Assembly (NCBI GenBank): GCA_027596035.1
Contig: JADGJA010000313.1
Coordinates: 1-18,353, forward strand
Direction: 5' to 3'
DNA from: Thoreauomyces humboldtii
Taxonomy: Eukaryota; Chytridiomycota; Chytridiomycetes; Spizellomycetales; Powellomycetaceae
Length of the DNA: 18,353 nucleotides
Shown here: positions 7,375 through 16,498 of the stretch, one piece after another
Position numbering within the stretch: position 1 is the stretch's first letter
How the letters are laid out: each line of letters begins with the position of its first letter
Made by a program: the position numbers and the translations under genes
The notes under the pieces: model-generated
What the model was told of the DNA's origin: nothing
Databases searched by the model: none
What the model saw: only the letters and a program-made list of their open reading frames with translations

Positions 7375-10300
7375 ATGTTTACAGCGAGACAGACACGGTA
7401 CGACATGGGCACCTCTCTGTTGGGTTCAAAATCCTTGCCCCTCACTCACTGTTACCCTTGACAGGCAACCTAACATCGGACAAGCTTCTACCGCTACACT
7501 ACCACCGCCAGCAGATGAGGACGACTTATACTCTTTCGACAAGAAGGTGCCCGGCTCCATCTTCATTCTCCATCTTGCACCTGCGTGGTCTGTTCGGTTT
7601 TGGCTAACCCGCCTGCGAAACTCGAACGGCAGACATCCGGCAACGCATACAATGGGAACACATGGACATCAGCCGGCCGAGCGGGGGTCACCAGCTTCGG
7701 TCCACGCACAGCCAAACCCGGAACGGGGGTACGCGGAGACAGCGAATCAGCCCGACCCATGACCTCGGTCCGCGCTGCCGGATACTCCAGTCGGGGTCGC
7801 GCAGGGATGACGGCAGGGCAGGCGTTCGATCCATTTCATCAGGGTGCGGGATGGAATACATCAGATGTGGACAGGAGTGCCCGTAGAGGCTTCTGCTCAT
7901 CCATTCATCTGTTGATCAGGCCGTAACAGCAGCGCTACTGGCTATCACAAGCTCGAAGAAACGCCTGAAGAGCAGATCCGAAACCTGGAACGCAAGGTCA
8001 ACCAGCTGATAGAAGAGTCGACCCTCATCGCAGCAGCGGGGAACCTTCGATCGGCTCTCGAGAAGGCAAAGGAAGCTGGCAAGAAGGAACGTCAGCTTTC
8101 CAGACAGCGGGAGCAGCTCGAGCTCGGGGATCAGATCAACCTCGACCTCACCTACTGCGTCCTCTTCAACCTCGCCAATCAGTACCAAATCAATCAGATG
8201 TACCAGGAGGCGTTGAACACATACGGCGTCATCGTTAAGAACAAGCTTTTCAATCAGTCCGGGAGACTGAGGGTCAACATGGGGAACATCTACTTTCAGC
8301 AGGCAAAGTACTCTCAGGCTGTCAAGATGTACAGGATGGCGCTAGATCAGATCTCGAACGCCAACAAGGACATTCGGTATGCGAGATCACCGGTTTCTCG
8401 AAACCCAAATGTTTCTGTCTGTTGCTTACTGCATTCACCCCAGACTGAAGATCATGCGCAACATTGGGAACGCCTTCATCCGGATGGGTCAGTTTCAGGA
8501 CGCCATCACCTCCTTCGAAGCGATCATGGAAGGAAGTCCAGACTACCATGCCGGATTCAACCTCATTCTCTGCTACTTTGCCCTCGGCGATCGGGATCGC
8601 ATGAAGAAGTCTTTGCAAAGACTGATGGCTGTGCGACCGGTCGCGATCGAACAGAACGAGGACTTTGGTGTCGGGCCTGTCGACGAGCCGATAGAGGATC
8701 ATGAGGTCTTCAACGAGGATGAGCTTCGTGCGATAGCGAGGGAACGGTAAGGGCTGGAGACCAGTTATCATACTGGGAAGGTGGGAAGCGGTACCGCCGC
8801 GGGGCTAGATGCTGACATACATGTGGCGGGGTTTCAGACAGCAAGCGGGAGAACGCTGCATTGTACTGGCTGCGAAACTGGTTGCGCCGAGTATCGAAAG
8901 CACTTTCTCCGTAGGCTACGATTGGATCGTGGAAAGCATCAAGGCCTCTCCGCATGCCGCCATCGCTAGCGAGATTGAAATAGCGAAAGCCATACAGTTT
9001 CTCAAGGCCAAAGATTTCACGAAGGTAAGTGCCAAGCTTGCTTTTGTGTCCTGCGAGGCTCAGATGTCTGATCGTATCCGTTTACGACACATCAGGCGGT
9101 GGAAACCCTTAAAATGTTCGAGAAAACTGACCAGAAGATGATGGGAACGGCTGCCACCAACCTCTCGTTCCTGTACTTTCTCGACGGGGACCATAAGCAA
9201 GCTGAAAAGTACGCAGAGGTGGCCATCACAACGGACCGCTACAACGCGAAGGCTCAGACGAACCGGGGCAACTGCTACTACGTGCGTGGCAATTTCGAGA
9301 AGGCACGGGAACACTACCAGCAGGCCATAAGCGTCGACGCCGTTTGTACGGAAGCCATGTACAACCTGGGGCTTGTCAATAAACAGTTGGGACTGCATCT
9401 GGAGGCGTTGCAGTGGTTCGAGAAGCTGTATGCCATACTACGGAACAGCGCTGAGGTCATCTTTCAAATAGCTGACATGTACGTGCGCTTCCGCGCCAAT
9501 TGCAAACGCTTGCTCGCTTGCATTCCTACTAAACAAGCACTTTCTTGCTCCAGATACGACAAGCAGGGCAACCTCCCGCAAGCGATGGAATGGTTCAACA
9601 TCCTCATCTCGGTTGTTCCCACGGATCCAGGGGTACTGGCTCGCCTGGGAGACATGTTCGTCCGCGATGGAGACAAGTCGCAGGCGTTTCAGTACTATTC
9701 CGAGGTATGGTACCTCACTCGGGTCAAGCATTCCGAAACGCTCAGTCTAACTAAACCTTCCAACGACTTTTTCTTTCCTCAGTCATACCGATACTACCCT
9801 TCGGATATGGACGTCCTCGCGTGGCTCGGAGCCTACTACGTCGAATGCGAGGTTTACGAACAGGCCGTGCAGTTCTTTGAACGAGCCGCGACGATCCAAC
9901 CGGGGCAGGTCAAGTGGCAGCTGATGATCGCGAGCTGCTTCCGAAGGAGCGGCAACTACCAGCAGTCGTTCGAGACCTACAAACGCGTGCACGAGCGGTT
10001 CCCGGATAACGTCGAATGTAAGGGAGTTCAGCGATGATGGCGGGCCCTTGCAGGTTCCGTTGCGTTTCTCTTTGAAAAGTTGCCCACTGACATATTGCTC
10101 CCCCACAGGTTTGAGGTTCCTGGTCAGGATCTGCACAGACCTCGGGATGAAGGAGGTGCACGAGTACGCCGAGAAGCTGGCGCGGACGGAGCGGGCGAAA
10201 GAACGAGCAGAAGCGGAAGCCAAAGCGGGAGGGGATGGGCCAGCTCCACGTGATTCGGCAGCCTCCGCGCACAGTCAACGCGGAGGAACGGCGGCCTCAC

Positions 10301-10707
10301 GGGTGGGAAGTGGCGGCATCGGCGGAGGAGAGACGGCGACAGACGGGGCGCCTCAACTCCTGCAACGGAAAGCCTCCGTCATGGGTCTTCGAGAGCCACA
10401 GACGATAGAGAAGATCGGTGAGTTTGTGGGAACCGAGCCAGATCGATGTCGTGACGGCCGAAGGGATTAAGGGCTCTGACACTTCTACGTTGCCATCCAC
10501 CCCAACAACCTACTCATAGATCCCAACCCCACTGTACGACGTCCTCAAACATCGGTTAGTCTTGCCACCAAAACCGTGTCTGTCCTCAAAACCGCGTCCG
10601 TATTGACGCTACGACGGGCCCTCCGCTTCGTTCCCTCTTAGAGCAACAAGCATAGACCAGAAGAAGTGGGATTCCAAGAAGACGTCAATTCGCTGTTGCC
10701 GGAATGA
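7375..10707 (+). CDS. IFT88: Intraflagellar transport protein 88 (TPR protein), 12 exons
   Basis: Exons: 7375-7397, 7465-7546, 7633-7843, 7920-8376, 8444-8746, 8838-9024, 9096-9478, 9554-9704, 9783-10017, 10109-10417, 10520-10554, 10642-10707. Together they give 813 residues, close to the usual IFT88 length of about 830. Family landmarks appear in order: DEDDLYS (25-31), RPMTSVRAAGY (76-86), AFDP, the charged helix before INLDLTYCVLFNLA, repeated TPR units such as KMYRMALDQI and GFNLILCYFALGDRDRMKK, YAILRNSAEVIFQIAD, PTDPGVLARLGD, DGDKSQAFQYY, WLGAYY, KWQLMIASCFRRSGNYQ, RICTDLGMK, then DPNPTVRRPQT and the acidic end NSLLPE. IFT88 is a core IFT-B1 subunit needed to build flagella and cilia. 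The first exon codes for only 7.7 codons and exon 11 is 35 nt. Intron 2 (donor GTGCCC) is the weakest junction, but it is the only acceptor that keeps the family match. Confidence 0.95.
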
Positions 10708-10977
10708 ATCGCCTTCTGGGGAAAGCAGGATCTGCGCGCCGGACGCGCTTCCCTGTTGGTCGGGTGATCGGGGGAATGGAGGGATAGACGGACAGAAGCA
10801 TATTATTGTATTTTTTTTGTGTTGTGAGCAACCATTCTATGATTCTGGTTCTCGACGGACTCGTTGCCGGTTCGCATTGGCCAAGTTCTCAGCCTAACGA
10901 CGGCTGTGACGGCCTACCGGGTAGGTAGGTTCTTTGTTTCGGCTGCGGAGAAGTGCGGAGATGACGGTGAACTCGAT

Positions 10978-11070
10978 TGTCGACAGCAGCAACGCGCGAG
11001 CTGTCACAACGACAAGTGTCGACAGTCAGAGCAAAGAGACCGCAGGGTCATGTGATCGCTCCCTATATAT
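10978..11070 (+). promoter_or_regulatory. Promoter-like cluster: two TGTCGACAG sites and a TATA box
   Basis: TGTCGACAG occurs at 10978-10986 and 11017-11025 (39 bases apart); its core TGTCGACA is a perfect palindrome. TATATAT follows at 11064-11070, and pyrimidine-rich DNA leads on to an ATG directly abutting a consensus splice donor at 11292. The arrangement resembles a fungal promoter and leader. That it drives anything is inference. Confidence 0.3.
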
Positions 11071-11291
11071 TTCTGTGAGATTTCGGTTCGTCTCTGGACC
11101 CTCTTCCCTGTCACTCGAACCATCTTCACAGAAGCGCTACCTCCAAGCAAGCCCTTTCCGCCCGCGTCCCTGCATCGCGAAACGTACGCCATACAGCTGC
11201 TTGCATCTGGGGGCTCGCATCGCCGTGAGCGTCGTGGGCGGAAACAGGTAGTACCCGGCCAACGTCTCGTTCCATTCCCTCGTGTCGATCG

Positions 11292-11692
11292 ATGGTAAGT
11301 GGGTTGCCTTCCTCGCTCGTACTCTCTCTCTCTCTGCCGAAGCGGAATTGGAAGGAGGACAACATAAACTATTGGGAGACCCTCAAACAGTCGATGATTT
11401 TTACCAAATCTCTAAGAAGTTCTGACCTCTTCCGCTGAACTGATGGCTTCGCATCTCGCAAAGACCATGAGAGAGAGATAGAGAGAGAGATGCTTGCTGA
11501 GAGCTCAGATGCCCCAACGTTTCGTTCATCATCTGACCTTTTCTCCTGTGTGTCTCTCAGTCTTCAGGAGCTGATGCATCAGGGCGTGGTTATACGTTGC
11601 GGGCGCGATCGGAAACGATTAGTGGCTTCAAGCCCAACCAATCTGTCAATCCACAGAAAGCGAACCCCAAAGAGGGAGCGCTGTTGTGTTGA
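11292..11692 (+). CDS. Possible very small spliced gene, hypothetical
   Basis: An ATG at 11292-11294 is directly followed by a perfect donor GTAAGT. A strong acceptor (CTGTGTGTCTCTCAG) ends at 11560. Joining them leaves a 44-residue open frame ending TGA at 11690-11692, beginning M-SSGADASGRGYTLRARS and rich in Gly, Ser, Asn, Lys. The intron would be 266 nt, longer than others here. A second acceptor (CTTCAG at 11566) would give a different basic frame (ELMHQGVVIRCGRDRKR). More exons downstream are possible. Codons are not G/C-biased and no family is recognised, so this is a lead rather than a gene call. The TATA-like site at 11064 lies about 230 bases upstream. Confidence 0.2.
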
Positions 11693-12129
11693 TGAATCTT
11701 GAATATGATCCTCGCGCCCCTTCCTACCCTCCTTTCCCAAGATCCGCATCACAGCACTCCTCTCCTTTGGGATGCGGGTGCTGTTCTGTCAAGGCCGTGT
11801 CGGTACTAGCTATCTGTGATCCCCAGTGCACATCTCGCTTGACTTGCCCTGGCGCTCAGCAATGCTGGTCCGACGACGTCCGACATTCATCCCCTCATCC
11901 TTCCTTCCTCTCCCTTCTCTTGCACCACTTGTGTACAGAACGATCTCTCATTTCTCCGCGAGTCGTTATTACTGAAGGACGTGGTGCCACAGCGAACTCG
12001 GAGCCGTCGACCAGCTTTTCAGAGTTTGTGCTTTGTTACTCCTTTGCCGGATCTGGACGTTGGCGGGCCGTAAATCATCTTTTCGATTGCGCGAGCAGGG
12101 AAACGGCGAAAAGATTGAGGACTGTCATA

Positions 12130-12181
12130 ACCCGTTAGCTCCCGAGGTCTCGGAAGATAACGGGTGAAGTAGTGACTTCAC
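12130..12181. repeat. Two adjacent hairpin-forming inverted repeats
   Basis: ACCCGTTA (12130-12137) pairs exactly with TAACGGGT (12158-12165), and inside it CCGAG (12142-12146) pairs with CTCGG (12149-12153). Overlapping its end, GTGAAGT (12164-12170) pairs with ACTTCAC (12175-12181) around AGTG. The word TTAGCTCCCGA in the first hairpin recurs at 12199-12209. It lies about 490 bases beyond the LAMTOR2 stop codon. It could be an RNA structure, a cruciform site or a mobile-element relic. Confidence 0.5.
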
Positions 12182-12668
12182 TGCTTTTCTCTGTTCCATT
12201 AGCTCCCGAAGTTTCGACTGCCTTGCGATTGTCATTTGAGCCCTCCTCTGACGTTCATGAACATTTGGGAAGCGGCGTTACTTCCTCGTTGGAGACAGCC
12301 GACACTCCGCTCAACCGAAGACGCCGACTTTCCACAAAGTCGTAAGAGTGGAGATATCGAAGGGACCCAGCGGACGCAAACATGAAAGTGAAGAAGCAAA
12401 ATGGACTTCGATCCTGTTCGAAGCCGGATGCGCTGAAAAGCGTGCTATCGGAGGAACTTGCCTCCATTTATGGACAACCTTTCGACCTGTTTCGGGAAAG
12501 GACGGACTTTACCATACGAGACCTACTGTAATCGAAGCCTAATCGATCTCAGGCATGTATTGGGCGTAGAAAGATTGGCGTTTCATTAGATGTGTTGTGT
12601 GCGGGAAAGAAGTGCAGATGTTGGGATCAGTGATGGCGCACCAAGAAGAAGCGTTGCAGCGACAGTTG

Positions 12669-13438
12669 TTATTGTTGAGAGACGGGGTTTACGAGGTCCA
12701 ATGGACCTTCCAGATGTTCCCGTAATGCTTGCGTCTGGACTCGGGGTCAGTTTTTCACGGCCTTTTGTCCGGGAGCCAAGTTCCCGGGTGGCCTTACCTT
12801 GGCCTTGAGCAAACCCCACTCCTCGTTCGTCTCTGCAACCAGGCAGAGGAGCATGCGGCTTACTCGCATCACGGACAGCAAACCCGACTGCAAGAACACC
12901 TTTTCTGATCAGCTTCGGCTGCCACCTTTGCCATCCGGCGTTGCGGACACCAGCCCGCACACACACACTCGCACACACACCTCACACTCCACGATCAGAT
13001 CCTGCAGGCTCTCCTTGTCCGTCACCGGAACGTCCGGGAACGGTTCGTTCCCGACACTGCCCGGATTCCCCGCCTCATCCGTCTGGAGCGTCTGTTGTCG
13101 ATGCTGATCTGAATCCCCCGCCCCGCCTCCATCCATCTCGCCCGCGGCAAGCCCCGGAGGAGCGGCAACGGCTGCTGGCCGCCCGTGCCGCTCGTAGGCG
13201 AACCAGACGTTGCTCGCCACTGCCGACACGACCTTTGCGTCCCGTTCCGTCCCGCCCGAGAATGAGACCAGGGAGCCGTCCGTGTTGAGGAGTCTGGTAA
13301 GATGCAGGTGGGGGAAGGGTGGGTGAGACGCCTGACAGAAGCCTCTCAGTCTTTAAAAGCGTGTTCGCACAATGTAGACTTTATTCCTCCCGTATTGAGC
13401 TGGGAAAGGACCTGGGCGATCGCCTTGGGTCGAAGCAT
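12669..13438 (-). CDS. LAMTOR2: Ragulator subunit LAMTOR2 (roadblock/LC7 fold), 4 exons
   Basis: Minus-strand exons in transcript order: 13438-13371, 13293-12981, 12887-12798 and 12734-12669, giving 178 residues. The introns are 77, 93 and 63 nt. The N-terminus MLRPKAIAQVLSQLNTGG is nearly that of animal LAMTOR2, followed by STLLLNTDGSLVSFSGG, AKVVSAVASNVWFAYERHG, RVSRMLLCLVAETNEEWG, GLLKAK and REHLEGPL. LAMTOR2 pairs with LAMTOR3 in the lysosome- or vacuole-bound Ragulator scaffold that tethers Rag GTPases for TORC1 control. Human LAMTOR2 has 125 residues; the excess is mainly an insertion of about 50 residues (about 61-117) rich in Gly, Ala, Asp, Gln and Pro, between the ERHG helix and the LIVECE helix. 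The donor of intron 2 lies at the edge of a GT repeat (GAG|GTGTGT). The gene is divergent from eIF3d. Confidence 0.9.
12958..12980. repeat. CA/GT dinucleotide microsatellite inside LAMTOR2 intron 2
   Basis: Two CA runs (12958-12968 and 12972-12980) are separated by TCG. On the coding (minus) strand they read as GT runs that start exactly at the splice donor, so repeat-length change would move or multiply candidate donor sites. Confidence 0.7.
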
Positions 13439-13557
13439 GGCAGTGTGGGGTGCAAATCCTGACGGGTGGGATTAGATTGACGTGGGGGTCGTATTATGCA
13501 GTTTGCCGTGGAGATCCAGATGACTGAGAGCAGTGACTGTTTTGAAGATAGGATACT

Positions 13558-13639
13558 AGAAGGTTTGTCCCCGACTATAGCGTAATTGGAGGTCCGTCAG
13601 AAGGTTTGTCCCTGACGATGGCGTACTTGGGGAGGGTCC
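13558..13639 (+). repeat. Imperfect 41-bp tandem repeat, two units
   Basis: The units 13558-13598 and 13599-13639 both begin AGAAGGTTTGTCC and then diverge (CGACTATAGCGTAATTGG against TGACGATGGCGTACTTGG). It sits in the shared LAMTOR2/eIF3d promoter, so a duplicated regulatory element is possible. Confidence 0.65.
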
Positions 13640-13678
13640 TGACGGTCGCCTTTTTGAGGTCTTGGAGGAGGATTGCTC

Positions 13679-13698
13679 GGTGGTGGTGGTGGTGGTGG
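13679..13698 (+). repeat. GGT microsatellite (six units)
   Basis: A simple GGT tract of 20 bases in the promoter or leader of eIF3d. No coding role is supported. Confidence 0.75.
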
Positions 13699-13923
13699 AG
13701 CGCGCGTAACGGTAACGGGTGGCATGGTCACTCCATTCCGCTGGCCCTCCATCCTTTTTGCGAGGTTTTCTTTCCCCCTCTCACCCTTTGCCTTGCGCTG
13801 TCCGCTCGTCGTCCCCTTCCCGCCCGATCTCTCGTCAAGGACCTTTTCCCAATTTGCGCTTCATCGTCGACTTCGGAACCTGCCAATACCCTCCTCCGAT
13901 CGCGCATCATCACTCTCCGCACA

Positions 13924-15966
13924 ATGACCACAGGCGAAAAGGCATCGCCCAGGTTCGTGCTGCCCGCTGTGGCAGACAACCCGTCCGGATGGGGTCCTTC
14001 CGCCGTCCCAGAGGAGCTCTCCCACGTTCCTTACGCTCCATACTCAAAGTCGGACCGTCTCGGCAAGATTGCTGACTGGACCGCTCCCGCTGACGGAACT
14101 GGCTACAACGACCGTCGTTTTGGAGGCGAGAACGACCGTCGCCGTCGGTTTGGCGCTCAGGGTCAGGAAGCGTTCGGCTCCGGACTCACGTCGCTGTTCG
14201 CGTACACCGTGGCGGCAGAGGACGAGGCTACCTTCTCCGTGGTGGACCGTCAGGCTACGGTGCAGAAGAAGCCCGGATTCAAGTCCCAGCGTGGAGGCCG
14301 CGGCGGTGGCCGAGGAGGCGCATGGACGCCAGGCGGCCGTGGTGGCGCCCAGGTCGGTGGACGTCGCGACGACCGTCGCGGACAGCATCCCGGCGGACCC
14401 AGGAGGAGATACGGAGGCTACAATGACAAGCCCGCCCGGATTCGTGATGCTAGCGTTCAAGCCGGAGCCGAGTGGAAGGTCGTCGAGGAGCTCGACTTCC
14501 CCCGCATGAACAAGCTGTACTACGAGGTCGACGAGGGACAAGACATGTAAGTCACATTCCACACGCTTGAGACCTATCGGCACAATGCGCGGACAGAAGG
14601 ATCGCAGAAGTGATGACCATTTCAACGATGCTTGACCTATGCTGGAAGCTCAAAATTGTATTTACACTGTCTGATCTGCGATCCAACCGTCTTCCGGGTG
14701 TCGGTACGCATCAAATGATCGGTTCATGCTTGGCTTACTTCTTTGCGTTCCTGACAGTTCCGCACACGGAGTCTTCAACTTCATTGACAAATCCTTCGAC
14801 CGCATCAACACCAAGCAAGAAAAGCCGTTGCAGCTTTCTGACCGCAACTTCCTCAACGTCACTGCCAGCGACGATCCAGTTCTTGTAAACCACGCAAAGT
14901 CCGCCGCTGATGGCTTCACGGTGTACGCCACCGACAACGTCCTGGCGACGCTCATGTGCGCTACTCGTTCTGTCTACTCGTGGGACATCATCATCAACAA
15001 GCAAGATAACAAGCTGTTCCTCGACAAGCGCGACGGCGGTGCGTTCGACTACGTCTCGGTCAATGAGAACGCAGCGGACCCGCCAATGGAGAGCACGGAG
15101 AAGGACAACATCAACACGCCGCAAGCCCTCGCCGTGGAGGCCACATACATCAACCGCAACTTCTCTCAGCAAGTGCTCAAGGAGTCGGAACGAGTATCCC
15201 TTTCCCACGCCAACCCCTTCGACGACGGCAACCCCGCCGATCCTCTCCCTTCCCTCGCCTACCGGTACCGCAAGTGGAACCTCGGCAATGACGTGACCCT
15301 TGTTGCGCGGACCCAGCTCGACGCTGCTCTGCATGCTCCCGGGTCCAACTCTTCTCACGCAACCGGTGCCCTGAAGCTCAAGGACGCACCCTGTCCTGCG
15401 TCGGACACGCTGTTCGTGAACGTTCGTGCTCTGAACGAGTTCGACTCGCGTGCTCCTGGAAGCGGAGGAGCGCCAGAGTGGCGCCAGAAGCTCGACTCTC
15501 AACGAGGAGCCGTCATGGCCACCGAGATCAAGAACAACGGCAACAAGCTCTCGCGATGGGCGATGGAGAGCATCCTCTCCGGTGCTGACCAGCTTCGCGT
15601 CGGTTTCGTGTCGCGAGCCACGCCAAAAGACCGATCCCGTCACGTCATCCTCGGCACCACGACGTTCAAGCCAAAGGACCTTGCCAGTCAGATGAACTTT
15701 AACCAGGGCAACGCGTGGGGAATCCTCAAGATGTTCGTCGACCTCTGTGCCAACACTCTCGAGGACGGAAAGTACGTCCTCGTCAAGGACCCTAACAAGG
15801 TATGTAAATTGCGGCGCGTATTGGGCTACGGTTTCCTACTTGCTCACCGTTGTCGTTTCTTCCCCCTTACCAGGCTCTGCTCCGTCTGTACTCTGTACCT
15901 GACGACACGTTCGAGGAAGACGATGAGGCTGCGGATCAAGGCGGCGACCGGGAGGACGCCGAGTAG
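13924..15966 (+). CDS. EIF3D: Translation initiation factor eIF3 subunit D, 3 exons
   Basis: Exons 13924-14546, 14758-15799 and 15874-15966 give 585 residues (animal eIF3d is about 548). The introns are 211 nt (GTAAGT...CTGACAG) and 74 nt (GTATGT...TTACCAG). The start is set by family alignment: RFVLPAVADNPSGWGP and YAPYSKSDRLGKIADW lie close to the N-terminus. An Arg/Gly-rich segment (about 118-165) resembles RNA-binding RGG regions. Then come DFPRMNKLYYEVDEGQDI, FIDKSFDRINTKQEKPL, LATLMCATRSVYSWDI, NKLFLDKRDGGAFDYVSVNE, ATYINRNFSQQ, AYRYRKWNLG, EWRQKLDSQRGAVMATE, SRHVILGTTTFKP, NAWGILKMFVDLC and LVKDPNK, ending in an acidic tail. eIF3d binds the 5' cap and attaches to eIF3e in the eIF3 complex. 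The first intron is long for this window; no further exon in it is needed by the alignment. Confidence 0.96.
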
Positions 15967-16153
15967 AGCGAGTCTTGATGTACTTCCTGGTTCTTTCTTT
16001 CATGCTGAGCTCCTTCAATTATCACATATCCCTTTTTGTATGCCACGAACATTGCTCCAGCGAACGCGTTGTGGGGCAACTGTCGGGGGGTCTGGAAATA
16101 AGGGGTCGAAACTTTGAAACGGTGACAGCGGCTTGGCCCCCCCTTTTTCTGCG

Positions 16154-16188
16154 CAGACAGACAGACAGACAGAAGCAGCAGCAGCAGC
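16154..16188 (+). repeat. Compound microsatellite: five CAGA then five AGC units
   Basis: A CAGA run (16154-16173) passes directly into an AGC run (16174-16188). It is non-coding, between eIF3d and septin, and is a likely length-variable site. Confidence 0.8.
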
Positions 16189-16323
16189 TCAAGGGCCTTC
16201 CTTTCGGTCTGTGCACCATCACATAGTCACCCGCCCTCACCTGCTCTTGGCATATCCTTACCATAGTCATTGCTATTGCTCTCTGCTTGCATCGTCCCAT
16301 TGCAAGGGTCTACGCCCGTCAGT

Positions 16324-16343
16324 TTAGTCGGTCAGTCGACTAA
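16324..16343. repeat. Inverted repeat TTAGTCG...CGACTAA in septin promoter
   Basis: Seven-base arms (16324-16330 and 16337-16343) are perfectly complementary around GTCAGT, about 155 bases before the septin ATG. Related words (GTCAG, CAGTC) repeat nearby. A dimeric factor site is possible. Confidence 0.4.
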
Positions 16344-16472
16344 CAGTCAGGTTGTTGTCGAAAAGCAAGCCTTGCCGCTCTCGTTCCCATCGTCCCGCCA
16401 CCAGCACTTTTCACTCCCCGCTCGCATTTCCCTCTACACTTCACACGCCCTGCAGACCCTGCAAACCACACG

Positions 16473-16479
16473 TACAGTA
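16473..16479 (+). promoter_or_regulatory. TACAGTA heptamer just upstream of septin start
   Basis: This is the same heptamer as in the palindrome at 4182-4196. At 19 bases before the ATG it would fall in the leader or at the transcription start, so it may be coincidental here. Confidence 0.25.
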
Positions 16480-16498
16480 GACAACACTTCACTTCACC

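Larger units (their letters stand above)
10708..12668. other. 2-kb region between convergent IFT88 and LAMTOR2, no firm gene
   Basis: This is the largest gene-poor stretch. It contains a T-run near 10811-10818 just past IFT88, two TGTCGACA palindromes and a TATATAT at 10978-11070, complementary CT and GA dinucleotide tracts (11322-11335, 11469-11490), and two adjacent hairpins (12130-12181). Around 12200-12530 all three plus frames stay open over 100-200 bases, but codons lack the G/C-ending bias of the confident genes and no family match was seen. A fast-evolving or spliced gene cannot be ruled out. Confidence 0.5.
13439..13923. other. Divergent promoter of LAMTOR2 and eIF3d
   Basis: These 485 bases lie between the two start codons. 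They contain a 41-bp imperfect tandem repeat (13558-13639), a GGT microsatellite (13679-13698) and a long pyrimidine-rich leader before the eIF3d ATG. The frame of eIF3d stays open upstream to 13606, but that extension has no resemblance to the family. Confidence 0.6.
15967..16498. other. Intergenic region between eIF3d and septin
   Basis: It contains the eIF3d 3' end and the septin promoter. A compound microsatellite lies at 16154-16188, an inverted repeat at 16324-16343, and a TACAGTA heptamer at 16473-16479, only 19 bases before the septin ATG. No gene was recognised. Confidence 0.55.

Noticed and set aside
11686..12138. 150-codon plus-strand frame between IFT88 and LAMTOR2
   Set aside because: Codon choice is unlike the confident genes, other frames in the same stretch are equally open, and no consistent exon chain could be built.
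12255..12467. 70-codon minus-strand frame starting MEASSSDSTLFSASGFEQ
   Set aside because: It is Ser/Phe-rich in the way of an antisense translation; there is no family match and no clear link to LAMTOR2, whose stop codon lies upstream of it at 12669.
12424..12725. Plus-strand exons reading KPDALKSVLSEEL... joined by a 62-nt intron to CVVCGKEVQMLG...
   Set aside because: It looked gene-like at first, but the right-hand part is the exact antisense of the last LAMTOR2 exon, whose match on the minus strand is far stronger; the left part has no family match and a stop interrupts it upstream.
13606..13923. 106-codon N-terminal extension of eIF3d
   Set aside because: eIF3d family alignment starts at 13924; the extension includes a GGT microsatellite translated as poly-Trp and pyrimidine-rich leader sequence.
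14735..15643. 302-codon minus-strand frame
   Set aside because: It is antisense to the eIF3d second exon; the plus strand is unmistakably eIF3d.
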